Assembly: GCA_030765055.1 (NCBI GenBank)
Contig: CM060947.1
Location: forward strand, 264,303,603-264,367,602
Length of the DNA stretch: 64,000 bases
Origin: Mantis religiosa
Lineage: Eukaryota > Arthropoda > Insecta > Mantodea > Mantidae
Reading direction: 5' to 3'
The notes under the pieces are model-generated. The model saw only the letters and a program-made list of their open reading frames with translations, had not been told where the DNA came from and searched no databases. Shown piece by piece: positions 45,966 through 56,839 of the stretch (positions are counted from its first letter, which is position 1; each line of letters opens with the position of its first letter). The position numbers and the translations under genes are program-made.

Positions 45966-47256
45966 CTGTTCTGTAAAGAGGGGTCAAAATTTTTACGGTC
46001 AAAATTTTTCGCACTAAAATTCAATGTTACTATATTCTCTTAGCATAACGTGAAACAAACACGACGTAGTAGTTTCACTGTTGGTACTCCTAGGTCCCAC
46101 CTGTGAGAACCAGGCAAGTTCAGACATGTCCAGTATCGCCTACCGCTGCAATGGAGATAACACGCGAAAAACAATATGCGGCTTTGAAATTCTGCTTCCG
46201 TCTCAACAAATCTTCAGCTGAGGCCTATACAATATTACAGTAGGCCTATGGAAAGTCCATTCTTCCCTACAGCACAGCTCGAAGGTGCTTTAAAATGTTT
46301 AAAGAGGGGAGACAATCAATTTCAAAGGAAGGTTAACCAGTGCTCCAGTTACTGCTCTTACGGAAGAAAACATCGACACTGCTGCTGCCATTGTGAGAGA
46401 TGATCGACGAATTACCTTAAGATCACTTTCTGAAATACTGAACATTTCATTGTGTGCCACCCACACGTTGGTGACACAAACATTACACATGAGACGTGTT
46501 TGTGTGCGATGAGTTCCAAGACTGTTGATTCCCGAACAAAAGGACATTCGCATGCAGTTAAAGTTGATGTTAGAGGAAGATCCGGAGTTTCTTTCAAACG
46601 TAATCACTGCTGATGAAACTTGGCTACATCATTTTGATCCTGAGAGCAAACAGGATAGCTCAGTGGGGAAATCCCCTTATCACCAATCCCCCAAAAAGCA
46701 AAGGTGGTTGCTTCTGCTGGGAAAGTTATGGTCATCTCATTCTTTGATATTCATGGAATGGTTTATCAGCATGTTGTACCTGCACACACATCAGTAACTG
46801 CACAATAGTACAGGGATCTCCTAAAAACATTACAAGTCCATATCTGACACTAAAGGCCACATTTTCGTGAAGCAGGCTGGATGCTGCACCACGATAATAC
46901 GCGGCCGCATATTGCTAAAGTTGTTGCTGAATATCTTGCAAAAATCAACGTGAAGTGCATCCCTCACCGTATCTATAGTCCGGATTAAGCCTAATGTGAC
47001 CTTTTTCTATTCCCTAACTTGATGAAGCTCCTTCATCGGAGGCATTATCCATCATCAGAAGCATTGGTGAAGGCTGCGGAGGCAATTTTGAAGGATCTCT
47101 CAAAAATGGTTTCCAGCATGTCTTTGAAGACTAGCAGAAACTTTGGGACAAGTGTATCGCAATCTGGGAAGACTATTTTGAGAAGAACCATTTAAGTTAT
47201 GACAATGAGTAAATGTACATTGGCGAAAATGTATTGTGATCATTCTTTATTTAACA
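45966..47256 (+). mobile_element. Mariner, second copy of the 37-kb family
   Basis: The right end at about 47230-47256 (TGATCATTCTTTATTTAACAG) matches the family inverted repeat. The left end is degenerate (ACTGTTCTGTAAAGAG). The transposase is recognisable from about 46150 (KFCFRLNKSS) through ITADETWLHHFDPESKQ at about 46600-46650, DNTRPHIAK at about 46900 and a FFLFPNL-like region near 47000. Many frameshifts and stops make it inactive. Confidence 0.8.
46150..47195 (+). pseudogene. Mariner-type transposase, decayed
   Basis: Helix-turn-helix residues SAEAYTILQ and ARRCFKMFKEGRQSISKEG are followed by a frameshift near 46335. The core frame 46525-46797 includes LKLMLEEDPEFLSNVITADE and TWLHHFDPESKQ with the first catalytic Asp intact. 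The remainder is split among frames to 47195, where the C-terminal FGTSVSQSGKTILRRTI-like end is visible. It is more degraded than the copy at 37.5-38.6 kb. Confidence 0.75.
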
Positions 47257-47650
47257 GACCTCGTACAATAAACTTAAAAGAGTAGTAGTAATAGTAGTAA
47301 TTTATTTCCTTTTACATCAGCAAATGGAAATACAAAATCAAGATTAGAATTATAAAATCCATACGGAAATATGCCATATATTCATAAATCCTGAAAATCC
47401 TATCATGTTATGTTGCCCACCATTGAATAGTAATTCAGTCCCCATACACCTAACCCTAGGTTTTTGTGTATTGGAGGCCCTCTACTCCTTTTTACACTTT
47501 TTGCCATTTCACCTATCCCACTCTACATTTTTCTCTTAATTGTTCTTAGCCATCTCTCTTTAGCTTTCCCTAAATAATTCCCTATATTTCTCCTGTTCTT
47601 TTCTCCTTTTACTGACAACATTTTTCTAATTACTACTTCACCCTCCAAAC

Positions 47651-48590
47651 TGTCCCATTTACGTAGCCAAGCCTGCTCTCTCCATATCTTTGTTTGACTA
47701 CAATATAATATACAATGGAAGTCTACATTCTCTTCGCCACACAATGGATATTTATCTAGCTCGCTATCTTTACCTATACCTTTCTGTCCCACTTATGTAG
47801 CCAGGCCTGCTCTCTCCATACCTTTGTTTGACTACAATTTAATATACAATGGAAGTCTACATTCTCTTCTCCACACAATGGACATTTATCTAGCTCCCTA
47901 TCTTGACCTATACCTTTCTGTCCCATTTACGTAGCCAAGCCTGCTCTCTCCATATATTTCTTTGACTACAATATAATATACAATGGAAATCTGAAATTCT
48001 CTTCCCCACACAACGGACATTGATCTAGCTCCCTCTCTTGACCTATACCTTTCTGTCCCATTTACGTAGAGAGGCCTGCTTTCTCCATATATTTGTTTGA
48101 CTACAATTTAATATACAATGGAAATCTGCATTCTGTTCTCCACACAATGGACTTTTATCTAGCTCCCTCTCTTGACTTATACCTTTCTGTCCCATTTACG
48201 TAGCCAGGCCTGCTCTCTACATATCTTTGTTTGACTACAATTTAATATACAATGGAAATCTGCATTCTCTTCTCCACACAATGGACATTTATCTAGCTCC
48301 CTATCTTGACCTATACCTTTCTGTACCATTTACGTAGCCAAGCCTGCTCTCTACATATCTTTGTTTGACTACAATTTAATATACAATGGAAATCTGCATT
48401 CTCTTCTCCACACAATGGACATTTATCTAGCTCCCTATCTTGACCTATACCTTTCTGTCCCATTTACGTAGAGAGGCCTGCTCTCTACATATCTTTGTTT
48501 GACTATAATTTAATATACAATGGAAATCTGCATTCTCTTCTGCACACAATGGACATTTATCTAGCTCCCTCTCTTGACCAATACCTTTCA
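47651..48590 (-). repeat. 134-bp tandem array of LINE zinc-knuckle coding sequence, 7 copies
   Basis: The landmark TTTCTGTCCCATTTACGTAG (plus strand) recurs with start points near 47651, 47785, 47919, 48054, 48188, 48322 and 48456. The spacing is 134-135 bp. Each unit re-encodes, on the minus strand, GIGQERELDKCPLC and HCILNCSQTKIWREQAWLRK-type sequence, i.e. the CCHC knuckle and its surroundings. The unit length is not a multiple of three. Confidence 0.92.
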
Positions 48591-49193
48591 AGTTTCTCAC
48601 TCCTGTTCTCGCCCAAGCAAAACCTTCTCGCCCTAACTTACTACATACATCTATATATCCTTCCCTCCCCCAGGTTGTTTTTATTTCTCTATATAATCTC
48701 AGTGAGCTTTTGTCACTTGTATTGGTAAAAATGTCCCGTCTGTCAATATCTTCTAATCTTAGCTTAACTTCTTTCCAGAAGCCTCTATACCCATACTCTG
48801 CATTTATCCAAGAATGACCCATAACAATCTGGTTCAAAAAGTCATACATTTTATGTGCCCCAGACCCACCCCAGTTACTTCTCTTTTGAATATGAAAACA
48901 TTCTTTAATTATATTGCCATCTTCCAAGTTAGTGATTCTGTATAAATACTTCTAGAATATCATCAATAAATAAATTAAATAGCACTGGACTTAATTTGCA
49001 AGCCTTGTCTATGTCCTACATTGTTTGGTATTTTTTCTGTTATCATTCCCCAATCATATTTTACACTAAATTCATTTTCTTTGTAAATATTTTGGGTTAC
49101 TCTTATAAAGTTTTCGTTTACTCCTTTTTTCCTCAATTTAATCCAAAGTGCTTCCCTAGAAATTGTATCGAAGGCTTTTTCTAAGTCTAGCAA
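48445..49193 (-). pseudogene. LINE RT motif A and ORF2 C-terminus
   Basis: 48975-49193 carries DLEKAFDTISREALWIKLRK and NNVGHRQGLQ, i.e. the motif A Asp and the fingers up to HRQG. The palm with YxDD is deleted. 48445-48927 continues with SLRLYREIKTTWGREGYIDV and CPLCAEENADFHCILNYSQT, the CCHC knuckle typical of R1-type ORF2. No endonuclease is present. Confidence 0.78.
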
Positions 49194-49265
49194 CAGTAAA
49201 TATAATCTCCCTTTTTGATGCTCAGATATTTATCTACTAATGTTCTAATTATAAAAATGTTGTCT

Positions 49266-49821
49266 GCCGTTCTTTTACCTGCGAAAGACTATTTAGTACA
49301 CCAGGACTCACATGTGACAGAGAAAGTAGTAGACTTAGCCCCGAATCAGTGAGTATTTTTGAAAAAAAGCTTATAAAAGTGGAATGTTTGCTTTCAAATG
49401 TCTAATGTAAAGTTTAAAAAATAGTTCACTGATGGTCTTATTAAATATGTGCACCTATTTAATTCCATTGGCATTACACAGTTCTCCCAGCATTCATTTG
49501 TTTTTTATTTAAGCTAGAAACAGAAAAAACAGTAGAGCATCGAAGTATCAGTTATCGTGTAAAATGTAGTTTATCGATATCGAGTATCGATAAAACCTGG
49601 ACGCATCCTTAACCGTCTATCCCAAAGTAATTGTTATATTATAGAATAAAATGAGCGTATTTTTACACAAAAGCCCTCCCATTTCCGAGATATTCCTTGT
49701 TATTCGTTTGAATTTTTAAATACCTATTACCTTTTTCCAAATAACAAGTCTTAATTATTTTGTTTTAATTTTCAATCATGCACAGGTAACTTTAAAGCCA
49801 TCCTATACGACCAGTTCTTAT
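49266..49821. other. Unassigned, with a small ATCGATA patch
   Basis: 49540-49600 holds GTTTATCGATATCGAGTATC-type words like those at 18277-18411. The rest is unrecognised AT-rich sequence. Confidence 0.45.
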
Positions 49822-50100
49822 GCCCGATTTCACCAACAGATGTTAAGACTTAACACGAGGTTAGCAATAGTTAAAACAAAACTTGCATTTCATCAACAAG
49901 TGTTACCTTAATACTCGAGTTAAATCTCTTGTTAAATTAACAACCCGAATTCTTAATGTTAAGTCCTTAACAATTGTAAATAGTCAAGATGGCTAGCATG
50001 AACTCAGCTGTTGATGTCGATTTCTTATATTTAAGACCGTCTAAATGACATTCGTAATAGAGTACGGCCTATGAGGAGAAATGATTTTGAGGAACTTTCT
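49822..50100 (+). mobile_element. Harbinger left-end fragment
   Basis: It starts GCCCGATTTCACCAACAGAT and matches the left 270 bp of the Harbinger at 23415, including the transposase start MASMNSAVDVDFLYLRP at about 49990. It stops at GATTTTGAGGAACTTTC. A 20-bp piece identical to the LINE at 48901-48920 follows directly. Confidence 0.8.
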
Positions 50101-51060
50101 TTCTTTAATTATATTGCCATTTAATTATATTGCCATTATATTTAATTATATTGCCATTAAAAGAGTAATTCCCGTTTTATATTTGATCTGCCCTTGTAAA
50201 CACCCCGTAAGACGTGACCTTGTTTGTTAGCGCCTGCTTCAAGTGATAGCCCACAACAAACTTCCAGCGTGTTTGCTGCAGTGTGTAGTTCCTCTTTAAC
50301 AGCCACGTATTATATTCTATGCTTTTAACTACGAACCTCGTTTTACTTTCTCTTTTGAGCTTGCTATTTTCACCTCTTTTTATCCTTTTCGTTTGATTCA
50401 CTACCCCTAATGATCCTTTCACACGCTAGTTCCTCTTTTTTCGATTGATAGGCCGATCTTTTGCTCCGGTATAGTGCAAGTCTATTCATCGGCGATGTCA
50501 ATGCAGTCGCTCACAGAAAGACGCTGCTGCCTCTCTCTGTGTGATATGTTGATGGATTTTTCTCTTCTTCTTCTTTTTTTTACCCTTCTCTTTTATTTTA
50601 TTTTCGCACATTCATTCCAGACTTAAATACTCTGAACGCTGAAAGTGGCGGGTATAGAGAATAACGAGAGTGTTTTCTTTCACTAAAACAAAAAGTCAAC
50701 GCTAAATGAGGTCAGCGCAGCGTTCACAAAAATAGAAATAAACTCTGTGTGTTTTACCGCATTTACGTACGTTTATAATCATGTACGTGAACTTTTTAAA
50801 TAGTTCCTCATGTTGACGCTAGGTTATTCATAGAGCAGCGCACACATATGCTACCAGGTTTGTAAGGTTGCTAAAGATCTATGAAAGAGGTTTTTGAATT
50901 TTCAGAATTTGTAATGCGCTTACCTAGAGATGGCACCTCAACTCTCTCGGTAGTCGATGACATCGTATAGTTCCATAACACTGTTCTATGTTACGGAAGA
51001 GAGGATAGCTTATAAGACCTGAAGATTTTCTGGCCACGAATACGTTCACTTATTCGTTCA
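50101..51060. other. Short LINE-derived filler, then unassigned
   Basis: 50101-50156 has three copies of a TTAATTATATTGCCAT word. The remaining 900 bp show no recognised feature; the open frame at 50177-50422 has no motif. Confidence 0.45.
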
Positions 51061-51072
51061 CGAATACTTCAA

Positions 51073-52562
51073 ATGATTAAGATGCTGCAAAACAGAAAAT
51101 CGAGGGGACCAGATAATATACCTACCGAAATATTAAAGCTTGGGGGTGAAGCCATGATTCCCTATCTAATGCTCTTGTTCAACATGTCAATTAACAACTA
51201 TGCCTTACCGGAAGACTGGAAAACAGCTATTATAGTTCCGATTTATAAAGGGGGTAATAAAACAGAAATAAATAATTATTGGCCAGTTAGTCTAACTTCA
51301 GTAGTATGTAAATTAATGGAGCATTTAATTGCAGAATATATACGAGAGGAGTTAGAAAATAAAAAGTGGTTTAATGAAGCGCAACATGGATTTAGACCTG
51401 GGTATTCGTGCGAAAGACAAATTACTTTATTATTTCAAGATTTGGCAGACGAGGTAGATGCAGGGGGAAAAACTGATGCAGTGGTAATTGACTTTTCTAA
51501 AGCTTTTGATGTAGTGCCATATAGTTTACTTATTTGTAAGCTAGCTAATACAGGAATTGACAAACGCGTAGTATTATGGGTTAAACATTTTTTGAAAGGG
51601 AGAACGCAAAAAGTTAAAGTAGGCAAAGAGCTGTCCGATAGGGGAACCGTAAGTTCAGGTGTGCCGCAAGGCTCAGTACTAGAACCTTTACTGTTTCTCG
51701 TTTTTGTTAATGACATTGCTGTTAATATTAACTGCCAGATAAGATTGTTTGCAGACGATTGTATCATTTATAATAAAATTCGGAATACAGTGATGAAACC
51801 GCTCTTCAGGATGATTTAAATGAAATCTGTAATTGGGCTGCGGCTAACAAAATGTCAATTAATGCCAAGAAAAGTAAGTCCATTGTTTTTAGTGGAACTA
51901 AGGGCAAAATTATTGTTAACTATCACATGGGAGGGGTCCAAATTCCACAGGTGGACAGCTGCAAATACTTGGGAGTGTACCTGGCAAGTAATGCTGGATG
52001 GGACAAACAAGTAAATTCCACATCTAGGAATGCGTGGAAGGCATTACATTTCGTAATGAGAATATTGAAAAAGGGGAGCGCTAGATCCAGGGAAATTGCC
52101 TACAAGGCCTTAGTGCGGCCGTTTATGGAATATGGAGTAGGATGCTGGGACGCGTATAGAGCTAACCAAATCGATCCATTAGAAAAAATACAGAAGAGGG
52201 CAATAAAATTCATAAAAAGAGGCAAGTATTTTGGACCTATAAAAGGAGATGAGACTAAATGGGAGGAATTAAGAATTAGGCGTAAAACACATAGGTTGGT
52301 AGCATTATTCAAAGCTAATGCTGGTGTAAAGGCATGGGTGGACGTTAGTGTAAGGTTAGATAATCCGGATTATTATGGACGAAACGATCATAGGTATAAA
52401 ACTAAGGGTAGAAGATACAGAACCGACGTAGGCAAATTTTCTTTTTTTTTTAATAGAACCATTGAAGAATGGAATGAATTGCCTGTAGAAGTTCTTCAGG
52501 GCTGTTCCCTGTCGCTGAAGAAATTTAGAAAAAATCTAGGTGGTTTATATATTAACTTTTAA
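51073..52562 (+). pseudogene. CR1/L2-like LINE reverse transcriptase, one frameshift
   Basis: 51073-51819 carries the fingers and palm: KSRGPDNIPTEILK, VSLTSVVCKLMEHLIAEYIR, QHGFRPGYSCE, motif A VVIDFSKAFDVVP, motif B VSSGVPQGSVLEPLLF and motif C LFADDCIIY, with all catalytic Asp retained. A one-base deletion relative to the other copies (GTGATGAAA for GTGCATGAAA) near 51791 shifts the frame. 51852-52562 completes the thumb and C-terminus (KYLGVYLASNAGW, GCWDAYRANQID) to a natural stop. The Gly before EPLLF is replaced by Glu. Apart from this the RT is close to intact. Confidence 0.9.
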
Positions 52563-52732
52563 ATTATAATGGTATATAATATGTAAATAGAGAAGTAATT
52601 AGATATGTTTTAAGTGACTAAAGTAGAATAATATCATGTTTGTATTGTTTACTGTGTTATTGTTGTAAATCTAGTATTTTAAGTTGATCTGTATTCTTAA
52701 CTCTGCCACAGGGTAGTACCCAATTGCAGTCA
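51073..52732 (+). mobile_element. CR1/L2-like LINE (copy 2, most complete), 5'-truncated
   Basis: This is the longest of the three CR1-like copies. It begins upstream of RT motif A and ends with the family 3' terminus (GGGTAGTACCCAATTGCAGT at 52711-52730), passing straight into (ACAT)n. No endonuclease domain is present. One single-base deletion near 51790 frameshifts ORF2. Confidence 0.88.
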
Positions 52733-53473
52733 ATACATACATACATACATACATACATACATACATACATACATACATACATACATACATACATACATAC
52801 ATACATACATACATACATACATACATACATACATACATACATACATACATACATACATACATACATACATACATACATACATACATACATACATACATAC
52901 ATACATACATACATACATACATACATACATACATACATACATACATACATACATACATACATACATACATACATACATACATACATACATACATACATAC
53001 ATACATACATACATACATACATACATACATACATACATACATACATACATACATACATACATACATACATACATACATACATACATACATACATACATAC
53101 ATACATACATACATACATACATACATACATACATACATACATACATACATACATACATACATACATACATACATACATACATACATACATACATACATAC
53201 ATACATACATACATACATACATACATACATACATACATACATACATACATACATACATACATACATACATACATACATACATACATACATACATACATAC
53301 ATACATACATACATACATACATACATACATACATACATACATACATACATACATACATACATACATACATACATACATACATACATACATACATACATAC
53401 ATACATACATACATACATACATACATACATACATACATACATACATACATACATACATACATACATACATACA

Positions 53474-53503
<30 letters not shown>
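52733..53503 (+). repeat. (ACAT)n tract, about 770 bp, grown from the CR1-like LINE tail
   Basis: Perfect tetranucleotide repeat of about 190 copies directly after the LINE 3' terminus. The other two copies of the same LINE have only three or four copies of the tail unit. Long frames of YVCM or THTYI on either strand are artefacts. Confidence 0.96.
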
Positions 53504-53505
<2 letters not shown>

Positions 53506-53880
53506 GTAGACGATCCAAAATGTACATGTAACAGCTCCCAACAAACCGTAAACCATTTAATATACGAATGTGTAGACAAAAGTCAACAAAGAGCCAAGCT
53601 AATTCAAGATGTAACTCTAAATGGAAGCAAGTGGCCAGTAACCAACGAGAGTCTTGTAAAACACCACATAAAAGCATTCTGTAAATACATAAATTCAATT
53701 AACCTATAAAGATATGTAAATATGTATAACTTGTGAAATCAACTGCTAAAAGATCTAATGTAATATTAACATGTAAATATGTACAATTTGTAAAATCAAA
53801 TGTTGGAAAAATGTAATGTAATGCATGTAATACTACTATGTAGTGGGGCATGCTGATTGTTATCAATAAAGAAAAAAAAA
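53504..53880 (+). mobile_element. Second LINE (poly(A)-tailed), 5'-truncated, inside the (ACAT)n tract
   Basis: The frame to 53709 reads CTCNSSQQTVNHLIYEC, a CCHC knuckle of a Jockey/R1-type ORF2 C-terminus, and ends with a stop at 53707-53709. A 3' UTR with a partly duplicated segment (ATGTAAATATGTA at about 53714 and 53772) and CAATAAAG at 53864 precedes an A-run (about 53872-53880). The tetranucleotide repeat then resumes. This is a different family from the host LINE, which has no poly(A). Confidence 0.82.
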
Positions 53881-54870
53881 TACATACATACATACATACA
53901 TACATACATACATACATACATACATACATACATACATACATACATACATACATACATACATACATACATACATACATACATACATACATACATACATACA
54001 TACAATATTGGAAGAAAAAAATACATACATACATACAATATTGGAAAAAAATACATACATACATACATACATACATACATACATACATACATACATACAT
54101 ACATACATACATACATACATACATACATACATACATACATACATACATACATACATACATACATACATACATACATACATACATACATACATACATACAT
54201 ACATACATACATACATACATACATACATACATACATACATACATACATACATACATACATACATACATACATACATACATACATACATACATACATACAT
54301 ACATACATACATACATACATACATACATACATACATACATACATACATACATACATACATACATACATACATACATACATACATACATACATACATACAT
54401 ACATACATACATACATACATACATACATACATACATACATACATACATACATACATACATACATACATACATACATACATACATACATACATACATACAT
54501 ACATACATACATACATACATACATACATACATACATACATACATACATACATACATACATACATACATACATACATACATACATACATACATACATACAT
54601 ACATACATACATACATACATACATACATACATACATACATACATACATACATACATACATACATACATACATACATACATACATACATACATACATACAT
54701 ACATACATACATACATACATACATACATACATACATACATACATACATACATACATACATACATACATACATACATACATACATACATACATACATACAT
54801 ACATACATACATACATACATACATACATACATACATACATACATACATACATACATACATACATACATAC
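53881..54870 (+). repeat. (ACAT)n tract continued, about 990 bp, with two A-rich interruptions
   Basis: The run continues to 54870, broken only at about 54004-54020 (AATATTGGAAGAAAAAAA) and about 54036-54050 (AATATTGGAAAAAAA). The interruptions are near copies of each other, 32 bp apart. Confidence 0.95.
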
Positions 54871-55110
54871 TTCCTTCTCGGGCAGCCAGGTGAAAAGATG
54901 ATTAGATATCAACGTTTCGGGAGTATGGATCTCTCCCATCATCAGGATATTTATAAAATGTTATAACCACAAATGAAATACTGGATATAACACAACTATA
55001 AACAAAGACAAAAAACTATCAAAATTCGCATTTCTGAACAAAAGACTGTTTTCAGTAAATTAAATTCACGTCAGGAGATGGCGTGTGTATAGAAAATTGT
55101 GTCAAAAAAC
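54871..55110 (-). repeat. Dispersed repeat R, inverted partial copy
   Basis: TTCCTTCTCGGGCAGCCAGG at 54871 is the reverse complement of the end of the R copy near 60735. Further blocks (AACGTTTCGGG, ACAAAAGACTGTTTTCAGTA, ATAGAAAATTGTGTCAAA) match in order. Its end abuts the (ACAT)n tract without a gap. Confidence 0.75.
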
Positions 55111-55113
55111 TTA

Positions 55114-55144
<31 letters not shown>

Positions 55145-55216
55145 CTTCTTCTTCTTCTTCTTCTTCTTTCTCTAACTCCTTTGTGCTGTTAAGCGTGGAG
55201 TACAAGCCTCTTCTAT

Positions 55217-55540
55217 TCATTTCCTCCACTTTTCTCGGTCCATCATCACTCTCTTCATTTCTGTCATGGTTTTCCCTCTATCCTTCCCCAACTTCTCAAT
55301 GTATTCCTGATACAACATGCGTGGCCTTCCCCTAATTCTTTTACCTTCCGGTCTTGCTTCTAAATATTGTTTGCGTTTTCTTTCTTCTGACATGCGGAGT
55401 ACACGTCCATACCATTTAAGTTGTCTTTTTTCCAATATTTCTTTAACGGAGTTTGTACCCAACTCTTCCCTTATTGTTACATTTCTAATCATATCTCTTC
55501 TTGCCTTCCCTACAGCTCGTCTTAAATATCTCATTTCCAT
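55217..55540 (-). pseudogene. RTE-like LINE ORF2 C-terminal domain
   Basis: It contains MRYLRRAVGKARRDMIRN, then LKWYGRVLRMSEER and GKRIRGRPRMLYQEYIEK, the conserved landmarks downstream of RT in such LINEs. It runs to a Glu-rich end, where the frame enters the (GAA)n tail. Confidence 0.78.
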
Positions 55541-55647
55541 AGCTGTTATTTTGCTTTCTTGTTTCTATAGGAGAGTCCAGCTCTCTGCTCCATATAATAG
55601 AATTGGTAGTATTATTGTTTTAAATACTATAATTTTTGTATCTTTTG

Positions 55648-56448
55648 TTATTTCCTTTTTTTCCCCACAATAGTATTATTAATCTGATAGTAGACCGAAT
55701 TGGTCTTTCTTATTTTGTTTAAAATGTCCTGCTCTATTTTTCCATAATTATTTATAATTGTACCCAGGTATTCATAACTGTCTAACTGTTCTAAGACTTC
55801 ATCATTACATTTAATTTTAACTTCTCCTTCTTTCCTTCCTATATACATGGTTTTACTTTTGGGTATGTTTAATTCTAAACCTTTTCTAGTTAATTCTTCT
55901 TTCCATTCATTTAGCGCTAATTGTAAATTATTATTACTATTTGCTATTAATATGATGTCATCAGCATATATCAACGATTGTGACCAAACTGGTCTTAAAT
56001 TTCTATATACTGTCATAGTTCTTGATGTACTTCTTTTGCAAATTTTCCATATTTCATCCATCACAATAATAAATAAGAGTGGGCTGAGACTATCTCCTTG
56101 TTTAACTCCTCTATTCATCAGAAATGGTTCTGATTCTCGTCCATCTAATCTTATTATCCCTTTTGGTTCTTGATAAACTGATTGTGTTGCTTCAATAAAA
56201 TTCATAGGAACTTTTTTGTTCTTTAGAGCTCTCCAAATTTCTTCCCTTGGTATTGAAACAAATGCTGCTTTCAAATCTAAGAATCCTAAATAAATACCCT
56301 TTCCTTTATCTATAGCTTTCTCTATTATCATTCTCAATGAGAAAATTTGGTCGTGGGTTTGTCTACGCATTCGGAAAGCAGCCTGTTTTTCTTCTAAATC
56401 TTGTTCTACTATTTTCCTCAATTTCTGTTCCAGAATTCTAGTGTACAC
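55648..56448 (-). pseudogene. RTE-like reverse transcriptase fragment
   Basis: 266 codons with RT motif A GIYLGFLDLKAAFVSI (motif A Asp kept, the AFD Asp changed to Val), motif B NRGVKQGDSLSPLLFIIVMD, motif C LIYADDIILIAN and a template-contacting LDSYEYLGTIINNYG block. A stop follows at about 55650 and the C-terminal domain continues in another frame. The catalytic motif is intact, although flanking parts are damaged and the endonuclease is missing. Confidence 0.85.
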
Positions 56449-56839
56449 TTTATATACAACCGGGGAGAGACATATAGGTCTATAGTTTAAGCAATCACTT
56501 TGGTTGATTTAAAAAAAATGCCATTTGCTTGTAAAAATGTTTTCAATTCTCCTGTTGGATTAACCGCTTTGTGGTAAGGCAACTTCTCCGACACGCTAGC
56601 TATACACCGCTGCAGAAGTACTAGCAGGGTTTAGTTCAAGACAGCCGCGTTGTCAAATTTCGAGATCTCGGTTGCCACAGGTTCGTGGAAATTATTCGGT
56701 CGTCAAAGAAACTTGCAATTATGTAGTTCCATGGATACATTTGACATATGGTATGTAGCACCTTCTGGCTGAAGTTATCCTTGACTCAGGTCTACATCGT
56801 CCAGTTGCTCAACAACAATCAAATGTTTAATTCATTAAA

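Larger units (their letters stand above)
47285..49265 (-). mobile_element. R1-like LINE fragment with internal 134-bp array
   Basis: On the minus strand: RT motif A region LDLEKAFDTISREALW at about 49150-49190, then a large deletion. The ORF2 C-terminus follows at 48445-48927, then repeated zinc-knuckle units (47651-48590), a last unit running into 47523 and a 3' end with TAG/TAA-rich repeats near 47285. The 5' end is truncated in the RT. Confidence 0.8.
55113..56575 (-). mobile_element. RTE-like LINE, 5'-truncated, with (GAA)n tail
   Basis: On the plus strand (TTC)n at 55115-55167 marks the 3' tail. Reading leftward from 56575 are the pre-RT region (CLNYRPICLSP-like in a broken frame), RT (55648-56448) and the RTE-type C-terminal domain (55217-55540). 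Assignment to an RTE-like clade is from the C-terminal pattern and is moderate. Confidence 0.8.

Noticed and set aside
50177..50422. 81-codon minus-strand ORF
   Set aside because: Basic, no recognisable domain, no splice or repeat support; length is within chance expectation.
52724..54966. Very long open frames (up to 389 codons) of YVCM/THTYI repeats on both strands
   Set aside because: They are translations of (ACAT)n; a 4-bp repeat without stops gives endless frames. No coding signal.
55099..55335. Serine-rich plus-strand ORF
   Set aside because: It translates the (TTC)n tail and the antisense of the LINE C-terminal domain.
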